Both the position numbers and the translations under genes were made by a program. The notes under the pieces were generated by a model that saw only the letters and a program-made list of their open reading frames with translations, was not told the origin of the DNA and ran no database searches. Of a stretch of DNA of 64,000 nt, positions 41,117 to 49,147 are shown one piece after another (the stretch's first letter is position 1; the number at the start of each line of letters is the position of its first letter). The DNA is from VXRJ01 sp965246995 (GTDB lineage Bacteria > Acidobacteriota > Vicinamibacteria > Vicinamibacterales > UBA8438), in the NCBI GenBank assembly GCA_965246995.1, contig OZ252008.1, forward strand, positions 3,658,001-3,722,000. Reading direction: 5' to 3'.

Positions 41117-41868
41117 CCCGCCGCGCGCGACTCGACGCGCTCGTAGTCGACAAGGGCCTTGCCGACACGCGCGCCCGCGCCCAGTCGCTAATCCTCGCCG
41201 GGCAGGTGAGGGTGAACGATGCCGTCGTCTCGAAGGCGGGAACGGCGGTTGCCGCCGATGCCGCGATCACGTTGATCACGCCCGACCATCCGTACGTCGG
41301 CCGCGGCGGCGTCAAGCTGTCCGAGGCACTCGATCAGTTCGGGATCGATCCGGCCGGGCGGACGGCGCTCGACATCGGCGCCTCGACCGGCGGTTTCACC
41401 GATGCGCTGCTGCAGCGGGACGCCAGGCGCGTCGCCGCGCTGGACGTCGGGCGGGGACAACTGGACTGGCGGCTGCGGAGCGACCCGCGCGTCATCGTCC
41501 TCGACGGGATCAATGCCCGCCACCTTACGCCCGCGATGCTGCCGCCGGAAGCGCGTCAGGCGGACATCATCACGATCGATGTCGCGTTCATTTCGCTCCG
41601 TCTCATCCTTCCCGCCGTCCCACCGTTGCTCGCGCCCGACGGCGATGTCGTGGCGCTGGTCAAGCCGCAATTCGAGGCGACACGCGCCGAGGTGGGCAAG
41701 GGTGGCATCGTTCGCGACCCGGTGGTTCAGGCGCGCGTTGTCGACGAGGTTGCGATGGTGGCCGATGCGGTAGCATTGGCCCGGGTGGCGTCGGCGCCGT
41801 CGCCGCTGCGGGGCGCCGGCGGGAACCGGGAGGTTTTCCTGCACCTCCGCCTCCGCGACACCCTGTAA
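41113..41868 (+). CDS. tlyA: TlyA family rRNA methyltransferase, 251 aa
   Basis: S4-domain plus FtsJ-like fold; mycobacterial TlyA 2'-O-methylates 16S and 23S rRNA (capreomycin target). The N-terminal S4 RNA-binding domain reads RLDALVVDKGLADTRARAQSLILAGQV. The SAM site is ALDIGASTGGFTDALLQ, followed by ITIDVAFISLRLILP and LVKPQFEA with the catalytic Lys. The GTG start overlaps ispA. Older databases call it hemolysin A, a name not supported here. Confidence 0.92.
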   Translation: MTRRARLDALVVDKGLADTRARAQSLILAGQVRVNDAVVSKAGTAVAADAAITLITPDHPYVGRGGVKLSEALDQFGIDPAGRTALDIGASTGGFTDALLQRDARRVAALDVGRGQLDWRLRSDPRVIVLDGINARHLTPAMLPPEARQADIITIDVAFISLRLILPAVPPLLAPDGDVVALVKPQFEATRAEVGKGGIVRDPVVQARVVDEVAMVADAVALARVASAPSPLRGAGGNREVFLHLRLRDTL

Positions 41869-41872
41869 CGCC

Positions 41873-42787
41873 ATGCCCGCTGCAGCAACGCCGCCCGCGG
41901 CATCGATTGGCCCGATCCGGACCATCGGCATCGTCGGCAAGTCGCATTCCGAGCCGGCGACCGCGGCGTTGCGCGATGCGGTCGGCTGGCTCGACGGCCG
42001 GCCGGTCCGGTTGCTGGTGGAAGACGAGACATCGCGCGGCGCCAACCTCCGGGGCATCGACACTTGCGCGCGCGAGGAACTCGCCGCCGCCGCCGACCTG
42101 GTGCTGGTGCTCGGCGGCGATGGCACGCTCCTGAGCATCGCGCATGTCGTGGCGGCGGTCGCGCCCGAGACACCGGTCCTCGCCGTCAATTGCGGCAGCC
42201 TTGGTTTCCTGACCGAAATCACGCGTCCCGAGATGGCCACGGCACTGGAGTCGGCGCTCGATGGCCGGGCGATGATTGACCTGCGGCCGATGGCGCGGGC
42301 CCGGATCCGGCGGGGCGATGCAGAGTTGGCCGACCGAACGGTCCTGAACGACCTGGTCGTCCTGCGTTCCGCCCGTTCGAGCATCATCGACGTCGCGATT
42401 ACGGTCCGGAACCACCTGGTCACCCGCTGCCGGGCCGACGGCGTGCTGGTGGCCACGCCGACCGGATCGACCGCCTACAACCTGGCGGCGGGGGGTCCGA
42501 TCGTCTATCCGACGGTTGGTGCCCTGATCGTCACCCCGATCGCAGCACACACGCTGACGCAGCGGCCGGTGGTGATCCCGGACGATGCGCCGGTCACGCT
42601 CCGGCCCGACCTGCGCAGCGAGCACCGGGAGGCGGCGGCGACATTCGACGGCCAGATGAGCGTCAACCTCGAACCGGGCGACGCGGTGCTGATCGAACGC
42701 GCGCCGCACCCGCTCCGGGTGGTGCGCTCGGAATCACGCCACTACTTCAGCGTGCTGCGCGAGAAGCTGCAGTGGGGCGACGGCTGA
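41873..42787 (+). CDS. nadK: NAD kinase, 304 aa
   Basis: ATP- or polyphosphate-dependent phosphorylation of NAD to NADP. The conserved G81-G-D-G-T85 motif (LVLGGDGTLLS), LNDLVV (family NE/D motif), DGVLVATPTGSTAYNLAAGGPIV and TPIAAHTL are all present. It is 4 nt downstream of tlyA and closes the ymdB-nadK run. recN, which often follows, is not found; the next gene is on the opposite strand. Confidence 0.94.
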   Translation: MPAAATPPAASIGPIRTIGIVGKSHSEPATAALRDAVGWLDGRPVRLLVEDETSRGANLRGIDTCAREELAAAADLVLVLGGDGTLLSIAHVVAAVAPETPVLAVNCGSLGFLTEITRPEMATALESALDGRAMIDLRPMARARIRRGDAELADRTVLNDLVVLRSARSSIIDVAITVRNHLVTRCRADGVLVATPTGSTAYNLAAGGPIVYPTVGALIVTPIAAHTLTQRPVVIPDDAPVTLRPDLRSEHREAAATFDGQMSVNLEPGDAVLIERAPHPLRVVRSESRHYFSVLREKLQWGDG

Positions 42788-42808
42788 CGCTCCACTGTCG
42801 TCCGCGCT

Positions 42809-43225
42809 TCAACCGCGGCTGATCGGCGGGTGGTGGAGGATCTGAATCCGGTTCCCGTCCGGGTCGGAGAAGTAGCACGAGCGGGCGCCGTCACGATGCG
42901 TCCGTGGGGCGGCGTCGAGTGCTACATCTTGCGATTCGAGCCAGGCCGCCCACCGGTCGACGTCTTCCGCCGTGGCGACGATGAGGCCGAAATGATCGAG
43001 CGCGCCGCCGCTCGCATCACCGTCCGTCGACCGGTGCAGGGCCAGGTTGTCGGCACCCGACGTCAGATAGACGTTGTCCGGATCCGGTTCCCATTCCACT
43101 TCGAAACCGAGCACATCGGTGTAGAAGACACGCATGGCGCCGTACGCCCTTGCGTGGAGCGCCAGGTGGCGGAGACCGCGGTGTACGGGGCGAGCCGGGG
43201 GCGGATCCGTCGTCACGGGCAACAT
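42809..43225 (-). CDS. VOC-superfamily (glyoxalase-like) protein, 138 aa
   Basis: Single vicinal-oxygen-chelate domain made of two beta-alpha-beta3 modules. The first His is in GLRHLALHA, and the typical FYTDVLGFEVEWEPDPDN, LALHRS, LDHFGLIV and YFSDPDGNRIQILH follow. His and Glu/Asp residues fit a metal site, and members include glyoxalase, dioxygenases and fosfomycin-type enzymes; substrate unknown. Divergent from the small zinc protein with 15 bp between starts and a shared palindrome GGTAGCCTACC. Confidence 0.85.
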   Translation of the reverse strand: MLPVTTDPPPARPVHRGLRHLALHARAYGAMRVFYTDVLGFEVEWEPDPDNVYLTSGADNLALHRSTDGDASGGALDHFGLIVATAEDVDRWAAWLESQDVALDAAPRTHRDGARSCYFSDPDGNRIQILHHPPISRG

Positions 43226-43227
43226 GG

Positions 43228-43233
43228 TAGCCT
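43228..43233 (+). promoter_or_regulatory. Putative -10 element TAGCCT of the zinc-ribbon gene, inside GGTAGCCTACC
   Basis: TAGCCT ends 7 nt before the ATG at 43241. It lies in the palindrome GGTAGCCTACC (43226-43236), which reads almost the same towards the divergent VOC gene. This may be a shared control site. Confidence 0.3.
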
Positions 43234-43240
43234 ACCCCTC

Positions 43241-43699
43241 ATGTCGCCACGATCGACCGACACGGCCACCTGCGCGCTGTGCGGCGCGGCCGAGGTCTCG
43301 GAGCCGCGCGACACCGCCATGTACTGCGGGGCCTGCTGGACCAAGAAGATGGCGGTCGAGGAAGTAGTCGCGCAGGAGTTCGCGATCAAGCGGTACATCC
43401 GGGCGCAAAGCGCCGAGAAATACCTCGTCTACCACACGACGCAGAAGCGTCCGTGCGGCCAGTTGATCGTGGTCGACGACGGCTACGACCTGTTTCTCAA
43501 CCTGGTGCTCTACCCCACTTTCGCGTGGGACGAGCCCGCGTACCACCTCGAAGGAGATCCGGAGGGACGCTCCTTCGCGGAACTGCTCGTCGACGTCGTC
43601 GCGGCCGAGGTGGTCGAGCCGTGGGGGGGTGGCAAGTGGCACCTGGAGGTGTTCCGTTCCGCCACGCCTGAACCTGAAGATTGGCACGGCGAACTCTAG
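43241..43699 (+). CDS. Hypothetical protein with an N-terminal zinc ribbon, 152 aa
   Basis: Two CxxC pairs near the N-terminus (CALCGAAEV... YCGACW) are spaced as a zinc ribbon. The rest is a mixed alpha/beta region with VVDDGYDLFLNLVLYPTFAWDEP and a C-terminal WHLEVFRS. No signal peptide. The family is not recognised; a regulatory or RNA-related role is only a guess. The ATG at 43241 lies 7 nt after TAGCCT. Confidence 0.7.
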   Translation: MSPRSTDTATCALCGAAEVSEPRDTAMYCGACWTKKMAVEEVVAQEFAIKRYIRAQSAEKYLVYHTTQKRPCGQLIVVDDGYDLFLNLVLYPTFAWDEPAYHLEGDPEGRSFAELLVDVVAAEVVEPWGGGKWHLEVFRSATPEPEDWHGEL

Positions 43700-43728
43700 T
43701 TGAGCTTTTTGCTGGTGAAGCCTATAAT
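43700..43728 (+). promoter_or_regulatory. Sigma70-type promoter TTGAGC-N17-TATAAT
   Basis: TTGAGC (43700-43705) and a perfect TATAAT (43723-43728) are separated by 17 nt. Transcription would start near 43735, 42 nt before the lipoprotein ATG, which has its own GGAGGAGAGG Shine-Dalgarno. This is the best consensus promoter in the window. Confidence 0.75.
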
Positions 43729-43776
43729 TCCGTTTCCTGCGTGGCCCGTCTTGGGCCCGCCATCGGAGGAGAGGTT

Positions 43777-44343
43777 ATGGACCGCCTGAATCGCCTTCTC
43801 GTGTTCGGTATCGTCGTCGTATCGATGGTGGCTGTCGCCTGTGGCGGCGAGGCGGAGATGGAGGCTGACCCGGCCGCGGCGGTCGAGGCAGCACCGGTGG
43901 ATCCGCAGGCGGTGGCAGCCGCCAATCGCCTGGCGGCCCGGCTTCAGGACGGCGTGCAGCTCGTGCCGACCCAGCGCGGCACGGCCAACATCGGCTACAC
44001 GCAACCCAGGGCCAGCCGTGACGGCGAGTTCATTGTCACGGAGATGCGGATCAAGAACACGTCGCGGAACGCCATCGCCGGCTTCCAGGTGGACGAGTTC
44101 TGGTTTGACGCCGAAGGCAACACGGTCACTGGGGATCAGGTTCGCTTCCGTGAGCCGATCCTGGTGGACGGGGTGCGGGACATCGAGCTCCGCGTGCCGC
44201 GCGTGCCGTCGATGGACCGGAGCAACTACGAGTTCAGCCATCAGAACGGCGATATCGTGGCCACGGTCTTCGATGAGATCGAGGCTCCGCCCGAGGCCGA
44301 AGAAGAAGAGGGCGAGGGCGAAGACGCGGACGACTCGGCCTGA
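43777..44343 (+). CDS. Small acidic lipoprotein of unknown function, 188 aa
   Basis: The N-terminal hydrophobic segment (LLVFGIVVVSMVAVACGG) ends in a lipobox-like VAC, so the protein is probably a lipoprotein. The middle (YTQPRASRDGEFIVTEMRIKNTSRNAIAGFQVDEFWFD) resembles an immunoglobulin-like or FxLYD-type domain. The last 30 residues are almost all Glu, Asp and Ala. Function unknown. It has a strong promoter and a strong Shine-Dalgarno, suggesting high expression. Confidence 0.72.
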   Translation: MDRLNRLLVFGIVVVSMVAVACGGEAEMEADPAAAVEAAPVDPQAVAAANRLAARLQDGVQLVPTQRGTANIGYTQPRASRDGEFIVTEMRIKNTSRNAIAGFQVDEFWFDAEGNTVTGDQVRFREPILVDGVRDIELRVPRVPSMDRSNYEFSHQNGDIVATVFDEIEAPPEAEEEEGEGEDADDSA

Positions 44344-44444
44344 CCGCCGTTCGTCCTCCTCGTGCCCGCGGGCCGCTCCGGCGGCGCCAAACTATCCGGC
44401 GCCCGCTGTCGTCGTAACCAACGACACGGACAGCGTTCGCACGC

Positions 44445-45623
44445 ATGGCATTCGACCTTTCGGCCATCCAGGCCGCGCTTCGGGAAGAGCAGCTTGACGG
44501 CTGGCTCCTGTACGACTTCCACGGCTCCAATCCGATCGCGCGCCACGTCGCCAGCCTGGACGGCCACGGGAAGCTGACGACCCGTCGCTGGTACTACCTG
44601 GTGCCAGCGGACGGCACGCCGCGCGCGCTGGTCCACGGCATCGAGCGGGACAGCCTCGCGCACCTCCCCGGCGACCGGCACGTCTACACCGAACGAGCGG
44701 AACTGGACGCCGGCCTCGCGACCTTGCTGCGGGGCATCCGCCGCGTCGCCATGGAGTACTCCCCCAACGGCGCGATTCCGTACATCTCGCGTGTCGATGC
44801 CGGAACGGTCGACCGGATCCGGTCATTGGGCGCCGAGGTGATCTCGTCGGGTGACCTCGCGCAACGATTCGAGGCGGTCTGGGACGACGCAGCGCTCGCG
44901 ACGCATCGCGCCGCCTCGGAGCGGCTGTACGCCATCAAGGACCGCGCCTTCGCCCTGCTCCGCGACGGCTCCCGCACCGGTGACCTGACCGAGTACAGCG
45001 TTCAGCAGGCGATGATGGGCTGGTTCACGGAAGCAGGCCTGGTGACCGACTGCCCGCCGGTCGTGGCCGTTGCGGCAAGCAGTGGCAACCCGCACTACCT
45101 CCCGACCGCCGAGGCCCACCGTCCTGTCGGCACGGACATGTTGGTACTGCTGGATCTCTGGGGGAAGATGGACGCGCCGGGTGCGGTCTATGCCGATATC
45201 ACCTGGGTCGGCTATCTCGGAGCCGAGACGCCAGCGCCCGTCGCCGAGCGGTTCGCCGCGGCACGCGACGCCCGAGACGCTGCCGTGGCGCTGGTCCAGG
45301 AACGGGTCGCCGCCGGGGCGCCGCTCGCCGGCTGGGAGGTGGACCGCGCCGCGCGCACGGTGATCGACGCGGCGGGTTGGGGCGCATCCTTCATCCACCG
45401 GACTGGCCACAGCCTGGGTGAGGAAGTGCATGCAAACGGCGTCCACATGGACGACTACGAGACGCACGACGAACGACGGTTACTGCCCGGGACGGGTTTC
45501 ACGATCGAACCGGGCATCTACCAGGACGACTTTGGCGTCCGGACCGAGATCAACATGTATGTTGGCCGGAAGGGGGCCGAAGTGACCGGCCCGCGACAGG
45601 CAGCGGTGGTGCCGCTTGCGTGA
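44445..45623 (+). CDS. M24 family metallopeptidase (Xaa-Pro peptidase), 392 aa
   Basis: Cytoplasmic pita-bread-fold aminopeptidase P/prolidase-like enzyme with two metal ions. The N-terminal creatinase-like domain covers about residues 1-150. Metal ligands are the Asp residues in LLDLWGKMD and YADITW, His in HRTGHSLGEEVH, Glu in FTIEPGIY and Glu in VRTEINMY. No signal peptide. It likely releases residues N-terminal to proline. Confidence 0.92.
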   Translation: MAFDLSAIQAALREEQLDGWLLYDFHGSNPIARHVASLDGHGKLTTRRWYYLVPADGTPRALVHGIERDSLAHLPGDRHVYTERAELDAGLATLLRGIRRVAMEYSPNGAIPYISRVDAGTVDRIRSLGAEVISSGDLAQRFEAVWDDAALATHRAASERLYAIKDRAFALLRDGSRTGDLTEYSVQQAMMGWFTEAGLVTDCPPVVAVAASSGNPHYLPTAEAHRPVGTDMLVLLDLWGKMDAPGAVYADITWVGYLGAETPAPVAERFAAARDARDAAVALVQERVAAGAPLAGWEVDRAARTVIDAAGWGASFIHRTGHSLGEEVHANGVHMDDYETHDERRLLPGTGFTIEPGIYQDDFGVRTEINMYVGRKGAEVTGPRQAAVVPLA

Positions 45624-45758
45624 CGCACGTGTAGGGACCCGCAGACGGGCGCGCGGCATGTGGCAGCGCAGACCCGGTTGCGTTAACGTAAGGGTTCGGC
45701 GGGACGCCGTGCCCATTGCCCGCCGGCCGGACCGGGGGGCACCTCTGGAGGAACAACC
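45624..45758. other. Intergenic region upstream of the DegP-type gene
   Basis: 135 bases without a gene. It holds the Shine-Dalgarno (CTGGAGGAAC) for the protease. I see no clear sigma70 hexamers or extracytoplasmic-sigma (GAACTT-type) promoter. Confidence 0.4.
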
Positions 45759-47285
45759 ATGAAGTCGACCGCGCGAACCACGTTCACTTCCGCCCTGCTC
45801 ATCGCCGTGACATCGATGGCAATCGGCATGGTGATCGCGTCCCGGTTCAACATGACCCCCGCTTCCTCGGCGCAGCGGATTCAGACGCCCGTGAACACCG
45901 CGCCGATTACGGGCGAGTTGACTGCCACCACGTTCCGCGAGATCGCCCAGGCCCAGACCGGCACGGTGGTCAACATCCGGATCGCCGCGCGGCAGACCCA
46001 GACCGGCCTGAACGACTTCTTCGGCGGCGGCGGCGGTGGTGGCGGCGGCGACTTCTTCCGCCGTTTCTTCGGCGACCCGCCGCCCCAGGAACAACCGCGC
46101 GACGAGGTGGTCCGCTCGGCCGGAACCGGTTTCGTCATCGATCCGAGCGGACTGATCCTGACGAACAACCACGTAGTAGAAGACGCTACCAAGATCGAAA
46201 TCGATTTCTTCGGCGACGACGACCGCGACTACTACGAGGCGCGCGTCCTCGGACGCGACCCCCTGTCCGACAGCGCGCTGCTCGAACTCGTCGACCGTCC
46301 GGACTGGGAGCTGGCCTCCGCCACCTTCGGCGACTCGTCGCAAATGGCGCCGGGTGACTGGGTCATGGCGATCGGCAACCCCTTCGGCTACGGCCATACG
46401 GTGACGGTCGGCGTCATCTCGGCGATTGGCCGGGGGATCCGGGCGGTGCCGGGCCGCGACATCGACATGCTGCAGACCGATGCCGCGATCAACCCGGGCA
46501 ACTCCGGCGGACCGCTGCTGAACGTCCGCGGCGAGGTGGTGGGCATGAACACCGCCATCATGAGCGACCGGATGGGCAACGTCGGCATCGGCTTCGCGGT
46601 GCCGATCAACACGGTGCGCAACCTGCTGGACCAGTTGCACGAGGGGAGAGTGACGCGGGGCGTGATGAAAGTATCGATCGCCAATGTCCCGCGGGAGGGA
46701 TACGAAGTGCTCGGCCTGGATGAGCCGAACGGCGTGACGATCAGCGCCGTGGGCGACGGTGGCCCGGCCGACCAGGCGGGGATGCGGCCGGGTGACGTAA
46801 TCGTCGCCTACAACGGGGAACCGGTGACGGACACCGAGGATCTGCAGGGGCGCGTCGTCGCCACCGCACCCAACACGGTCGTCCCGGTAGACATCATCCG
46901 CGACCTCGAACCGATAACGATTGACGTGACGATCGGTGAACTGGATCTCGCCGAGGAACGCGTGGCGGTCATGACGCCGGAGACCGGCGAGCAGACGAGT
47001 GAGGGCTTCGGCCTTACGCTGCAGAACCTGAACCCGCAAACCGCACGGCAACTGGGCGTGCCCGACGGCACGAGCGGCACGGTAGTCACGGAAGTCGCAC
47101 GCGGCAGCACCGCCGAGGCGAGCGACGTGCGGCAGGGCGACGTCATCCTCCGGATCAACCGGACCGAAGTGGCGACGGCTAGTGAAGCCACCGCCGTGCT
47201 CGACACAATTGAACCCGGACGGACCGCGTTCATGCTCGTGCAGCGGGGTGACAACCGTGTCTTCCTCCAGGTGGAGAAGGAATAG
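45759..47285 (+). CDS. degP: DegP/HtrA-type periplasmic serine protease, 508 aa
   Basis: Periplasmic protease/chaperone for misfolded envelope proteins. A signal-anchor region (LLIAVTSMAIGMVIASRF) is followed by a Gly-rich loop and the trypsin-like domain. The catalytic triad is His138 (LTNNHVVED), Asp171 (LSDSALLE) and Ser249 (NPGNSGGPLL). Two PDZ domains follow (GVTISAVGDGGPADQAGMRPGDVI and GTVVTEVARGSTAEASDVRQGDVI). The length is typical of DegP/DegQ. The first segment lacks a clear cleavage site, so the protein may remain membrane-anchored like DegS, but with two PDZ domains. Confidence 0.94.
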   Translation: MKSTARTTFTSALLIAVTSMAIGMVIASRFNMTPASSAQRIQTPVNTAPITGELTATTFREIAQAQTGTVVNIRIAARQTQTGLNDFFGGGGGGGGGDFFRRFFGDPPPQEQPRDEVVRSAGTGFVIDPSGLILTNNHVVEDATKIEIDFFGDDDRDYYEARVLGRDPLSDSALLELVDRPDWELASATFGDSSQMAPGDWVMAIGNPFGYGHTVTVGVISAIGRGIRAVPGRDIDMLQTDAAINPGNSGGPLLNVRGEVVGMNTAIMSDRMGNVGIGFAVPINTVRNLLDQLHEGRVTRGVMKVSIANVPREGYEVLGLDEPNGVTISAVGDGGPADQAGMRPGDVIVAYNGEPVTDTEDLQGRVVATAPNTVVPVDIIRDLEPITIDVTIGELDLAEERVAVMTPETGEQTSEGFGLTLQNLNPQTARQLGVPDGTSGTVVTEVARGSTAEASDVRQGDVILRINRTEVATASEATAVLDTIEPGRTAFMLVQRGDNRVFLQVEKE

Positions 47286-47302
47286 CGCGCGCCGGACGCG
47301 CG
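47286..47302. terminator. Hairpin CGCGCG-CCGGA-CGCGCG after the DegP-type gene
   Basis: A 6-bp GC stem directly follows the TAG stop. No U-tract, so termination is uncertain; it may mark or stabilise the 3' end. Confidence 0.3.
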
Positions 47303-47333
47303 TCGGTTCTGCGCCGGCCCGGTTCCGCCTGAC

Positions 47334-48506
47334 ATGACGCTGCCGGAGGTGATCCGGGATCGGATCGGGGACGAAGGTCCGATCCCGTTCGCCACCTACG
47401 CGGCTCTGGCTCTCTACCATCCTGACCTCGGGTACTACGCGCGGGCCGACCAGCGGTCTGGCCGAGCCGGGGACTTCTATACGAGCGTCGATCTCGGTCC
47501 AGCGTTTGGCCGCCTGCTCGCGCGACAGTGCGCGGAAATGTGGCGCCTGCTGGTGGAGGACGATGACGGTCGCGGTAGCGGTAGCGGACCGACCGCGTTC
47601 GACCTGGTAGAGGCAGCGGCCGGCAACGGCCGGCTGGCGCGCGACCTGCTCGAAAGCGCCGCGGCGGAGGACGCGCCCTTCTACGACGCGATCCGCCTCC
47701 ACCTGGTGGAACGGAGCGCGGCGGCGCGCGGCGGCCAGCGGCCGACGCTCGGCCATCACGCCGCTCGCCTCATCTCGTCCGGAACCGAACTGCCCAGCGG
47801 GATCAGGGGCGTGGTCTTCGCGAACGAATTGCTGGATGCCCTGCCGCCACATGTTCTGCGCATGACCCGCGCCGGCTTGCGCGAGGTATACGTAGAGGTT
47901 GCGGCGGACGGCGAGGAATTCATCGAATGTCTCGGGGCAGTGTCCGCTCGTGCGCAGGAGCACGTCGACCGTCACCGGATCACCCTCGAGCCAGGGTGGC
48001 GCGCCGAGGTGACGCCCGATGCGGTCGACTGGGTAGAGCGCGCGGTCGCCTCGATCGATCAGGGGTTCCTGCTGCTGATCGACTACGGTCACGAGGCGCG
48101 GGAGCTCTACTCCGCCACACACGCCGCGGGGACGCTGACGACATACCGTGCGCACCGGGCCGGCGTTGCCGGCGACCGGGGGAGGGCACCCTGGCTGAGG
48201 GATCCGGGTGGCTGCGACATCACGGCGCATGTCGACCTGACGGCGGTGCGGGAAGCGGCGGAGCGGGCCGGCGCCACGACGCTCGGCGTTCTCGATCAGA
48301 CCTACTTCCTGCTCGGCCTGGGCGCGCTTGAACCAGTGGACGGCACAGCCGAGGCCGGAGGGGTTGCCGCGTTGCGAAACCGGCTCGCGCTCAAGAGCCT
48401 GCTCGTTCCGGGTGGCCTGGGCAGTACCCACAAGGTGCTGATCTTCGGCAAGGGGGTAGGTCGGCCACCGCTCGCGGGCTGCGGGTACAGCCTGCGCGCC
48501 ACCTGA
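47334..48506 (+). CDS. MidA/NDUFAF7-family SAM-dependent methyltransferase, 390 aa
   Basis: The family is named for mitochondrial NDUFAF7, a protein-arginine methyltransferase needed for complex I assembly. Signatures are FATYAALALYHPDLGYYAR, GDFYTSVDLGPAFGRLLA, the SAM site LVEAAAGNGRLARDLL, VVFANELLDALPPHV and LLIDYGHEARELYS. The bacterial function is uncertain. It follows the DegP-type gene by 48 nt and may be in the same transcript. Confidence 0.9.
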   Translation: MTLPEVIRDRIGDEGPIPFATYAALALYHPDLGYYARADQRSGRAGDFYTSVDLGPAFGRLLARQCAEMWRLLVEDDDGRGSGSGPTAFDLVEAAAGNGRLARDLLESAAAEDAPFYDAIRLHLVERSAAARGGQRPTLGHHAARLISSGTELPSGIRGVVFANELLDALPPHVLRMTRAGLREVYVEVAADGEEFIECLGAVSARAQEHVDRHRITLEPGWRAEVTPDAVDWVERAVASIDQGFLLLIDYGHEARELYSATHAAGTLTTYRAHRAGVAGDRGRAPWLRDPGGCDITAHVDLTAVREAAERAGATTLGVLDQTYFLLGLGALEPVDGTAEAGGVAALRNRLALKSLLVPGGLGSTHKVLIFGKGVGRPPLAGCGYSLRAT

Positions 48507-48542
48507 GGGAAGCTAATATCAACCGGTCGGAACCTGCAGCCG

Positions 48543-49133
48543 ATGAGTACGCCTGACACGCATGTCGAACGCGAAGTGAAACTGTCGTTCGCGTCGGCCG
48601 ACGCGGCACGCGCCGCCGTCGCTTCGCTGGGCGCCAAGCCTCACCGCGCCCGGCGGCTCCAGGACGACCGGCTGTTCGACATGTCGGATGGCCGGCTGAG
48701 GTCGGCGCGATCCACCCTCCGCGTGCGAATCGAGTCGCCCGCGACTGCGGACGCCGGCGGCGGCCGCGAGACCGCTTCCATCACGTTCAAGGGACCGCCG
48801 CAGCCGGACGTCATGAAGGTGCGTGAGGAGCTGGAGACCGCGGTGGACGACGGCGCGGCGATGCTGGCGGTGTTGAACGCGGTGGGGTTCACGGTCATCT
48901 GGCGCTATCAGAAATACCGGGAGGAATTCGAGCGCGATGGGACGGTCATTGCGATCGACGAAACGCCCTGCGGGACGTTCGTTGAACTCGAAGGCGACGA
49001 GGCAGGCGTGACCGGGCTGGCGCGTGCGCTTGGCCGGGGTGTTGACGATTACATCACCGCCTCCTATCGCGGCCTCTGGGAAGAACAATGCGGCGCGCAC
49101 GGCCGTCCCGTCGACGACATGGTGTTCGACTGA
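48543..49133 (+). CDS. CYTH-domain protein (class IV adenylate cyclase/triphosphatase-like), 196 aa
   Basis: The ExExK signature occurs as E-R-E-V-K in HVEREVKLSF, followed by charged strands lining a triphosphate tunnel (LRVRIES, ITFKGPP, REELETAVD, RYQKYREEF, IAIDETPCGTFVELEGD). Members hydrolyse inorganic triphosphate or thiamine triphosphate, or make cAMP. Which applies cannot be seen. It is 36 nt after the MidA-like gene and 14 nt before the nucleotidyltransferase. Confidence 0.88.
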   Translation: MSTPDTHVEREVKLSFASADAARAAVASLGAKPHRARRLQDDRLFDMSDGRLRSARSTLRVRIESPATADAGGGRETASITFKGPPQPDVMKVREELETAVDDGAAMLAVLNAVGFTVIWRYQKYREEFERDGTVIAIDETPCGTFVELEGDEAGVTGLARALGRGVDDYITASYRGLWEEQCGAHGRPVDDMVFD

Positions 49134-49147
49134 TACTCCCGGCAGCG

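Noticed and set aside
45480..48431. Very long minus-strand open frame (over 900 codons) opposite the DegP-type and MidA-type genes
   Set aside because: It is an antisense mirror of well supported genes in GC-rich DNA; its product is Arg/His/Asp-rich and has no recognisable domain or start signal.
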